14,088 nt of DNA from Thiobacillus sp. (GTDB lineage: Bacteria > Pseudomonadota > Gammaproteobacteria > Burkholderiales > Thiobacillaceae), in contig JAABQU010000253.1 in the NCBI GenBank assembly GCA_011391285.1, positions 1 to 14,088 on the forward strand, written 5' to 3'. The notes beneath the pieces were generated by a model. That model saw nothing but the letters and a program-made list of their open reading frames with translations. It was not told the origin of the DNA and did no database searches. Shown here piece after piece: positions 1-5,270 of the stretch. Position numbers and translations under genes: made by a program. Position 1 is the stretch's first letter, and the number at the start of each line of letters is the position of its first letter.

Positions 1-77
1 GGCGCGCCGAGGTGCTTCGGGTTGCCTTCCTCGGCCTTGGGCTTGGTCTTGACGCCGGCGAGCCCAGCCTTGGCGAC
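1..77. repeat. terminal direct repeat, left copy
   Basis: Matches 14012-14088 in the same orientation at 76 of 77 bases. It starts exactly at the window edge, so its true outer limit is not visible. The repeat lies inside pyc coding sequence. Confidence 0.95.
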
Positions 78-182
78 GCGGATCACGCGCGACTGGCCGT
101 TGAGTTCGAGGAAGACCTTGACCTGGCCTTCCTCGTCCGGACCGGCCGTGCCCTGCTGCGAGACGATCAGGCTCGCAGGACG
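1..182 (-). pseudogene. pyc: pyruvate carboxylase C-terminal part, 5'-truncated copy
   Basis: Read on the minus strand, bases 179 down to 1 encode a pyruvate carboxylase stretch just before the biotinyl domain. It includes EEGQVKVFLELNGQ and then a Lys/Pro-rich linker ending NPKHLGA, which runs off the left edge. Upstream, similarity seems to stop near base 172, just before SLIV where the family usually has a GK-[S/T]-L-type sequence, and the frame meets a stop at 183-185. The 5' bulk of this roughly 1150-residue enzyme is therefore absent on this side. Bases 1-77 repeat at 14012-14088 with one synonymous change (base 66 against 14077; both codons are Ala). Either this is a truncated duplicate of the right-hand gene, or the two ends overlap and the window carries a single pyc remnant of about 123 codons. 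The family assignment is firm; the exact breakpoint is uncertain by a few codons. Confidence 0.75.
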
Positions 183-297
183 TCATGGTCCCGCAAACCG
201 CCAGCAAATTGCCGGCCGTCTGGAGCGAAATCCTGTTCTCCGGATCATTGAACAGCTGAATTTCGGACGCTGCACCTTCCCGCGGGGCCTAGTTACC

Positions 298-435
298 ATG
301 AAAGAAGGCTATGAAGAAGAATCCCATACTTCAGTGCGCGACCTGCTCGCCATGGCCACCCTGCTCGAGAACGATCTGCCCGTGTCTTACGTCATGGAGG
401 CCGTGAAGGGGCCGCTGATCATCAAGAAGAATTGA
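298..435 (+). CDS. small ORF of 45 codons, unrecognised
   Basis: Starts at an ATG (MKEGYEEESHTS...) and ends with the basic tail IIKKN. Codons in the second half favour G/C at the third position, as in the neighbouring genes. There is no convincing Shine-Dalgarno: a GGGG at 283-286 lies 11 nt upstream. The frame stays open to base 22 through pyc-antisense sequence, so it could also be the tail of a gene broken at the pyc junction. No signal peptide or membrane segment is visible and I do not recognise a family. It is the only candidate gene between the pyc remnant and the FNR-type promoter. It may be spurious. Confidence 0.3.
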   Translation: MKEGYEEESHTSVRDLLAMATLLENDLPVSYVMEAVKGPLIIKKN

Positions 436-473
436 CCCGGAGCGTAGCCAGCCGAATGCGGATCGTGTCACTC

Positions 474-515
474 TTGACATAAGTCAGAACGGATTCCGTG
501 CAGTTGGCCTAGACT
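474..515 (+). promoter_or_regulatory. FNR/CRP-type box plus -10, class II promoter for the MBL-FAH-cupin-SMP30 operon
   Basis: TTGACATAAGTCAG at 474-487 fits the FNR/ANR/DNR consensus TTGAY-N4-RTCAA except for the final G. A -10-like TAGACT lies at 510-515, 32 bp from the box centre. This puts the box near -41.5, the class II activator position, with transcription starting near 522 and a leader of about 72 nt. No -35 hexamer stands at the normal spacing, as expected for an activator-dependent promoter. A perfect TGTCA-N4-TGACA palindrome (466-479) overlaps the left half-site. The same architecture recurs at 10563-10604. The motif and spacing are seen directly; the regulator is inferred. Confidence 0.6.
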
Positions 516-593
516 CGTTTCGGCATCAGGGCTGCGCGCCGCTGAAGCGTAGACGAAACGCAGTGCGATTTTCCAAAGGAATCGGGAGCCGCC

Positions 594-1571
594 ATGAAAC
601 TTCAGCAAGTCAGCGCGAACTGCTACGCCGTCCTCAATGAGAAAAACCTCGTGTGCGACGCCAACTCGGGGCTCATCAACCTCGGTGGCGGCGTGGTCAT
701 CGACACGCAATCGGACCTGCCCCACGGGCGGAGGATGATCGAGCTGTTCGGCAAGGTCTGGCGCGCCATGCCCAAGCGCGTGATCAATACGCATGAAGAC
801 GGCGACCACGTGTGGGGCAACCAGCTCTTCGAGGGAGCCGAGATCATCGCGCACCGGACGGTCAAGGAGCTGATGCCGCATGTTGCCGACCCGAAGGAGA
901 CCCAGCAGCTGCTCAAGGGGGCCGATCGCTTCCTCACGCGGATGCTGCTCAAGGCCCTGCACCCGGGCGTTCTGGCCGTCGCCAGGCAGTTGCAGCAGGA
1001 CTACGATTTCGACGGCATCAGGCTGGTGCTGCCGACGACGGTGTTCGAGGAGCGGCACGTTCTGGATCTAGACGGCACGGAAGTGCACCTCATCTACGTG
1101 GGGCCGTGCCACCAGATCGGTGATTCGATCATCCATGTGCCCAAGGAAAAGGTCGTGTTTGCCGGCGACGTGATCTTCCGCGAGTGCACCCCCATGGGCT
1201 GGAACGGCACTTACGAGAAATGGCTCAAGGTCCTCGATCTCATCATCTCGCTCGACCCGGACGTCATCGTTCCCGGACATGGGCCGGTGTGCGGGATCGA
1301 GGGCGCGTTGGAGATGAAGGCCTACCTCGAATACGTGCGCGAGGAATCGCAGCGCTGTTTCGGGCTGGGACTGAGCGCCCTGGAGGCGTCGAAGAAGATC
1401 GATTTTGGGCCCTATGGCGGATGGCGGGCCCCGGCGCGCCTGTTCATGAACGTCGAGCGGGCCTACCGCGAGTTCCGCAGCGAGGCCACGGACACACCGT
1501 GGGACCACGCGAAAGTCTTCGACGCGGTCCTCGCCGTGGCCAAGGCCAAGGGCATCGAGGTCGAGTTCTGA
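594..1571 (+). CDS. MBL-fold metallo-hydrolase, variant metal motif
   Basis: A 325-residue cytoplasmic protein without signal peptide. The start ATG has GGGAG five to six bases upstream. Metallo-beta-lactamase fold signatures appear in order: the N-terminal GGGVVIDTQ strand (31-39), the metal motif H67-E-D-G-D-H72, H173 in GPCHQIGD, D192 in FAGD and H229 in VPGHGP. The classical motif is HxHxDH; here the second His is Asp69, a variation I also associate with NTHxNGDH-type relatives, so metal content or site geometry may differ. It is the first gene of a plus-strand operon, with 29 bp to the next gene, behind the FNR-type box. Its neighbours are an FAH-type hydrolase and a lactonase, so hydrolysis of an ester, thioester or lactone intermediate is plausible. 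The substrate cannot be read from the sequence. Confidence 0.88.
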   Translation: MKLQQVSANCYAVLNEKNLVCDANSGLINLGGGVVIDTQSDLPHGRRMIELFGKVWRAMPKRVINTHEDGDHVWGNQLFEGAEIIAHRTVKELMPHVADPKETQQLLKGADRFLTRMLLKALHPGVLAVARQLQQDYDFDGIRLVLPTTVFEERHVLDLDGTEVHLIYVGPCHQIGDSIIHVPKEKVVFAGDVIFRECTPMGWNGTYEKWLKVLDLIISLDPDVIVPGHGPVCGIEGALEMKAYLEYVREESQRCFGLGLSALEASKKIDFGPYGGWRAPARLFMNVERAYREFRSEATDTPWDHAKVFDAVLAVAKAKGIEVEF

Positions 1572-1600
1572 CCCGGCAGAAGTAAACGAGGAACACCACG

Positions 1601-2632
1601 ATGAAGCTGATCCGTTTTTCCCAAGGCCACTCCAAGCCCCGCTTCGGCGTCGTCATCGGCGACCGTGCCATCGCGTTCGATACCATGCAGCAGCGCAGCG
1701 GGATCACCCGGCCCGGCCTGGGCGACAGCCACGCCTACCTGGCCGGCCTGCCGGAGACTGAGCACGCGGCGCGCGAACTGGCCGATTGGGGCGGGGCGCA
1801 TCTGGGCGAATGGCCCGAGGGCGAAAGGCCGCGCCTGCAGGACGTGAGCCTGCACGAGCCGGTCGAGGTGGCGGCGCTGTTCGACTTCGGCCTGACGCCA
1901 CGGCATCTCAAGAACTCTGCGGAAACCATGATGAAGTACGAGAAGGACAACCCGCAGACCGCCCCGATCTTGCAGGCCTTCGCGAAGATGCTGCTGGTCA
2001 AGCCGACCGCACCGCCGGCAGGCCTGCCGGAGCGATTGTCCTACTACAAGTGCAACATGAACTCGATCGTCGGCGACGGGGAGACCATCCCCTGGCCGCT
2101 CTATACGTCGCGCCTGGACATCGAGCCCGAACTGGCCGTCGTCTACGGCAACGCACGGCAGCCCGTGGCGGGCTTCTGCATCTTCAACGACGTTTCGGCC
2201 CGCGACGTCCAGGCGCAGGAGTTCATCGGCGGCTTCTGCCTGACGAAGGACATGGACAAGGGTAATCAGCTCGGCCCCTATCTGGTCACGGCGGATGAGA
2301 TCGGCGATCCGTACGATCTCAAGGTCGTCGTCAAGGTCGACGGGCAGGTCCGCTATCAGGGGTCGACGGCCGACATCGATCACAAGGCAGAGGATGTCTT
2401 CGCCTGGCTCGGATTCATCACGTCCATCAAGCCCGGATCGGTCATGGGCTTCGGCACCATTCCGGATTGCACCGGCCTCGACCACGACGACTTCATCGAT
2501 CCGGGCGCCGAGATCGAGATCAGCTTCGAGCGGCTGGGGACACTGCATTGCCGCTTCGCCGAGCCGGCGCGCAAGCTGCTGCCCAGCCGCTGGCCGCTGC
2601 GGACGGCGCTGCAGAAGTTTCACGACCTGTAG
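1601..2632 (+). CDS. fumarylacetoacetate hydrolase (FAH) family protein
   Basis: A 343-residue enzyme of the FAH superfamily, whose members hydrolyse or decarboxylate acylpyruvates and related 2-keto acids using a divalent metal. An N-terminal strand region MKLIRFSQ is followed by the catalytic domain from about residue 145. Likely metal ligands are E175 and E177 (DIEPELAVV) and D197 in FNDVSARD (195-202). Next come the TKDMDKGNQLGPYLVT segment (215-230) and the typical C-terminal PGSVMGFGTIPDC block (278-290), where the Cys is unusual against the common GTP-G. Length is normal for the longer FAH subfamily. The start is the first in-frame ATG after the upstream stop, preceded by GAGGAA at 1588-1593. 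It is the second gene of the operon, 29 bp after the MBL gene. A diverged fragment of the same family lies at 3991-4059. Confidence 0.9.
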   Translation: MKLIRFSQGHSKPRFGVVIGDRAIAFDTMQQRSGITRPGLGDSHAYLAGLPETEHAARELADWGGAHLGEWPEGERPRLQDVSLHEPVEVAALFDFGLTPRHLKNSAETMMKYEKDNPQTAPILQAFAKMLLVKPTAPPAGLPERLSYYKCNMNSIVGDGETIPWPLYTSRLDIEPELAVVYGNARQPVAGFCIFNDVSARDVQAQEFIGGFCLTKDMDKGNQLGPYLVTADEIGDPYDLKVVVKVDGQVRYQGSTADIDHKAEDVFAWLGFITSIKPGSVMGFGTIPDCTGLDHDDFIDPGAEIEISFERLGTLHCRFAEPARKLLPSRWPLRTALQKFHDL

Positions 2633-2693
2633 GCATCGCGTCGGCGGACGTGAGACAGAATAGTTTTTAGTCACAGCAGAAGGAAACCCGGCC

Positions 2694-3062
2694 ATGAAGT
2701 TCCCGCGTATCTGCTCCGACGAACAGGGCGAGACGCACATCGGCGTCTGTGATCTTCCGGAGCACGAAGCCCGCCTCGGGCCACCGCCGAACCCGATGGG
2801 GCGAATGACCGAGATCGAAGCAGTCACCAGTTTTGTCACGTTATCGGTCCCGGCCGGGACCGAGGCGCCGTCGCACAATGCGCCGCAGCCCTATATCTGC
2901 ATCGTTCTCTCCGGTGAGGGCGAGGTGACGGCCAGCGACGGCACAACCGTGCGCCTGGGCCCCGGCGGTCTGATCTACTGCGACGACGTCAGCGGCAAAG
3001 GCCACGTGACACGCTCGATCACCGACCTCAGCCTTGCCTTCATCAATCGCGCCAGCGCGTAA
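2694..3062 (+). CDS. small single-domain cupin protein
   Basis: A 122-residue cupin-like protein. The barrel core runs from about residue 45 to 118, with motif 1 around SHNAPQPYICIVLSGEGEV (60-78) and motif 2 around GPGGLIYCDDVSGKGH (89-104). Canonical cupin motif 1 has HxHx(3,4)E; here only H61 remains, with Ala63 and no Glu at the expected place, and motif 2 keeps H104. It is therefore either a non-catalytic binding cupin or one with reduced metal ligation. The Shine-Dalgarno AGAAGGAAA lies at 2679-2687. It is the third gene of the operon, in a 61-bp gap after the FAH gene and 54 bp before the lactonase. A sensor, isomerase or accessory role in the same pathway is possible; none is shown. 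Confidence 0.85.
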   Translation: MKFPRICSDEQGETHIGVCDLPEHEARLGPPPNPMGRMTEIEAVTSFVTLSVPAGTEAPSHNAPQPYICIVLSGEGEVTASDGTTVRLGPGGLIYCDDVSGKGHVTRSITDLSLAFINRASA

Positions 3063-3116
3063 GCCGGCGGCGGGCACGCTGACAACGAAAGTTATGGCAT
3101 TGGAAGGGAAACCGGC

Positions 3117-3986
3117 ATGAAGACACACAGCGGCAAGATATTGATCGATAACACGCGCGGCCTGAAATTCACCGAAAGTCCGCGCTGGCGTGACGGCAAG
3201 CTGTGGTTCCTGGACATCCACGACAAGCGGATCAAGACCGCGGACCTCGCGGGTCGGGTCGAGACGGCGGTGGAGCTGCCATTCATTCCGAACGCCTTTG
3301 GATTCCGACGCGACGGCAGCATTCTGGTCGGCGACGCCATGCAGCGGCAGATCCACCGCTGGGACGGAAAGACCCTGCAGCCCCTGGCTAACCTCGCCGA
3401 CATCACGACCTTCTGCCTGAGCGACGGGATCGTCGATGCCCGGGACCGGATGTATGTCGGAGACATCGGCTACAACTTCTTCGATCCCACGCTCAAGCCT
3501 GTCGATACCTGCGTGATCGCCTGCGTCGATCCCGATGGGCGTACCCGGGTCGTCGCCGACGGTTTGCACTTCCCGAACGGGATGGTGATCACGCCCGACG
3601 GCAAGACATTGATCGTCGGCGAGACCATGGGCCACCGCCTGACCGCGTTCGACGTCGGAGCCGACGGATCACTGGCCAATCGGCGCGTCTATGCCCACTT
3701 GCCCGAGGACGTGAGTCCGGACGGCATCGCGCTCGACGCCGAGGGCGCCGTGTGGCTCGCCAACCCCGAGGGCAAGTACGGCGCGTTGCGGGTCCGCGAA
3801 GGCGGCGAGATCGTCGAGCGGGTCGAACTGGACACGGAGTGCTATGCGGTGATGCTGGGCGGGCCGGAACGCCGGCACCTCTTCATCTGCGGCTCGGACT
3901 CCCATGATCCGGCCGAGATTGCGCGTACGCCCAGCGCCACCCTGCGAGTGGTCGAGGTCGAGGTGCCGGGGGCGGGCACCCCCTGA
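3117..3986 (+). CDS. SMP-30/gluconolactonase/LRE-like protein
   Basis: A 289-residue six-bladed beta-propeller of the SMP-30 family, typically a metal-dependent lactonase. Family landmarks: ESPRW at 20-24 (metal Glu20), LSDGIVDA at 101-108 (Ser where NDG is usual), FPNGM at 152-156 (Asn154) and PDGIALD at 201-207 (Asp202). The three ligand positions expected in the family (Glu, Asn, Asp) are all present. There is no signal peptide, so it should act in the cytoplasm. The Shine-Dalgarno GGAAGGGAAA is at 3099-3108. It is the last gene of the four-gene operon and converges with the AraC-type gene. A GGGGG/CCCCC hairpin (3968-3983) overlaps its end but has no T-tract. With the FAH and MBL enzymes it suggests a route with a lactone intermediate, such as sugar-acid or ring-cleavage product breakdown. 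Confidence 0.9.
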   Translation: MKTHSGKILIDNTRGLKFTESPRWRDGKLWFLDIHDKRIKTADLAGRVETAVELPFIPNAFGFRRDGSILVGDAMQRQIHRWDGKTLQPLANLADITTFCLSDGIVDARDRMYVGDIGYNFFDPTLKPVDTCVIACVDPDGRTRVVADGLHFPNGMVITPDGKTLIVGETMGHRLTAFDVGADGSLANRRVYAHLPEDVSPDGIALDAEGAVWLANPEGKYGALRVREGGEIVERVELDTECYAVMLGGPERRHLFICGSDSHDPAEIARTPSATLRVVEVEVPGAGTP

Positions 3987-3990
3987 TTAG

Positions 3991-4059
3991 CCTGGGCTCG
4001 TCATCGGCGTGGGCTCCATCCCCGATTGCACCAGGATGGGTCACGAGGGTTTTCTCCGT
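3991..4059 (+). pseudogene. fossil fragment of a second FAH-family gene
   Basis: Between the convergent lactonase and AraC-type genes, the plus-strand frame from 3991 reads PGLVIGVGSIPDCTRMGHE. It aligns without gaps to PGSVMGFGTIPDCTGLDHD of the FAH protein (residues 278-296), with 11 of 19 residues identical and about 67% identity over 57 bases. An in-frame stop (3988-3990) sits just before it, and the preceding 270 residues of an FAH protein are absent. The fragment overlaps the 3' end of the AraC-type gene on the other strand. It looks like the remnant of a related but not recently duplicated FAH gene. Chance similarity is possible but unlikely, given the ungapped match to a family-specific block. 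Confidence 0.55.
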
Positions 4060-5033
4060 AGCGTGTCCGACGGCAGCTCGCTGAAACAGTCCTTGTAGGC
4101 CCGAGCGAATTCACCGAAGTGCCAGAAGCCCCAGCGGAGCGCTTCGACCGAGATGGTTGTCGATTCCGGATGTGCTGCAAGGAGTGCCTGCCTCACGCGA
4201 TGCAGCCTGAGCCGGGTCAGATAGGCTATCGGCGTCAATCCGAGGACCTCCTTGAATGCATATTGGAGGGTACGTTCGCTCACCCCGGCAACCCGGCAGA
4301 GGTCGGTAACGTAGATACTGGTGCCGGTCAGCGATTGGGCGTGATCCTCGGCGATGTGCACGATGTGCGCCTGCACCTGCCGCGTTCTGTCGCTGCGGGA
4401 CGGCTCGTATTTTCGGGCCATGTCCAGCGTTGCCAATAGAATCTCGAGCAACTCGACCTGGGCGGCGGCCCGACCGCTCATGCACTCGTTGAATAGGGCG
4501 GGCTCAAGTACGGCAGTGTCTATGAGCCGCTTCCCCCAGTCGAAGAGGGCGCGAGCCTCCGCTTCGTCGACTTGGAGTGCCTCGACCCCCTGCGGGATAT
4601 GAAACTCTCCTTCACGTTGGCGCGCGTTCAGATGGACGTTGATATCGTGCGGCGGAAGAAGGAAGGCGATGGCCTCCCAGCCGGCATCGACCACGAACCT
4701 GACTTCGGTTTCGGGCGCAACGGCCAGCATAAGGCCCGGTCGTACCGCCAAGCCGTTTACGGTCCCCTTCGCTTGCGGGCCAAAGGTGACGTAGGCGAAA
4801 AAATCCTTGCGGACGCTGGTGGCGGTTCTCAGGCGAAGGTTGCACGAATGGAACATCACCGTGGCAGTCTCGAGGCGAGTAATCACTCGACGCGCACGCA
4901 GGGGCTTCGACTGCAGCTGCACCGCATCCTGATCGATCAGTTCAATGCCGGCGTTGACGGTCGTGGGGTCGCAGATGTCGACAACCGTGACCGAGGGTTC
5001 GACGATGTCGCCGGGAGGTTCCTCTATTTCCAT
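4041..5033 (-). CDS. AraC-family transcriptional regulator
   Basis: A 330-residue regulator from the ATG at 5033 (MEIEEPPGD). A longer frame using a TTG at 5195 adds 54 low-complexity residues and is not preferred. The N-terminal two thirds look like an AraC ligand-binding/dimerisation domain with a strand-rich stretch (FFAYVTFGPQAKG, then a region rich in Val and Ala). The C-terminal 95 residues carry the AraC double helix-turn-helix: VTDLCRVAGVSERTLQYAFK followed by ISVEALRWGFWHFGEFARAYKD and the FSELPSDTLRR tail. It is transcribed divergently from the arylsulfatase across 237 bp and convergently with the lactonase, so it is the natural candidate regulator of the sulfatase module, probably responding to a small organic inducer. 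Its targets and ligand are inferred from position only. Confidence 0.9.
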   Translation of the reverse strand: MEIEEPPGDIVEPSVTVVDICDPTTVNAGIELIDQDAVQLQSKPLRARRVITRLETATVMFHSCNLRLRTATSVRKDFFAYVTFGPQAKGTVNGLAVRPGLMLAVAPETEVRFVVDAGWEAIAFLLPPHDINVHLNARQREGEFHIPQGVEALQVDEAEARALFDWGKRLIDTAVLEPALFNECMSGRAAAQVELLEILLATLDMARKYEPSRSDRTRQVQAHIVHIAEDHAQSLTGTSIYVTDLCRVAGVSERTLQYAFKEVLGLTPIAYLTRLRLHRVRQALLAAHPESTTISVEALRWGFWHFGEFARAYKDCFSELPSDTLRRKPS

Positions 5034-5197
5034 GTTATGCGGTATTCCGATAGACGGTCCTGATGGCTGGCCTGAAACTGCGCAAGGTGGCCGTACAGAC
5101 GCGAAATCTGGCCGACCGGGGCAGGAGAAGGAAAGTCTATCAGTCGTGCGCGACACCTTCGGCGCTGAACCAGAAAATGGTCCAGACCTGCCCAATG

Positions 5198-5219
5198 ATC
5201 ACCCATCAACATGGGTGAT
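5198..5219. promoter_or_regulatory. perfect 9+4+9 inverted repeat, putative operator
   Basis: ATCACCCAT (5198-5206), spacer CAAC, then ATGGGTGAT (5211-5219): arms perfectly complementary. It lies 51 bp before the sulfatase ATG and overlaps the position where the sulfatase -35 element should be. The symmetry suits a dimeric repressor or activator. AraC-type proteins more often bind direct repeats, so a different regulator is also possible. Confidence 0.6.
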
Positions 5220-5242
5220 GGCGCACGTAATCAGGTTATTAT
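5214..5242 (+). promoter_or_regulatory. putative sigma-70-type promoter of the sulfatase module
   Basis: A good -10-like TATTAT (5237-5242) stands in the most AT-rich stretch of the area. With 17-bp spacing the -35 would be GGTGAT (5214-5219), a poor match inside the right arm of the inverted repeat. Transcription would start near 5249, giving a leader of about 22 nt with AGGGAG (5259-5264) as ribosome binding site. The weak -35 points to activator dependence. Confidence 0.45.
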
Positions 5243-5270
5243 TTTCAGTTGATGTTTTAGGGAGTGGGCA

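Noticed and set aside
1463..2878. Open frame of 471 codons on the minus strand across the FAH gene
   Set aside because: Antisense shadow of clear FAH coding sequence; its translation has no recognisable motif and it spans the gene ends of two plus-strand genes.
3968..3983. GGGGG/CCCCC hairpin as a rho-independent terminator of the first operon
   Set aside because: It overlaps coding sequence and stop, and no T-tract follows.
5034..5195. 54-codon N-terminal extension of the AraC-type protein from a TTG
   Set aside because: Low-complexity Ser/Pro sequence; the ATG at 5033 gives a normal family length of 330 residues.
5249..5262. TTGATGTTTTAGGG before the sulfatase as a third FNR-type box
   Set aside because: Only the left half-site matches; the right half does not, and it would lie downstream of the -10.
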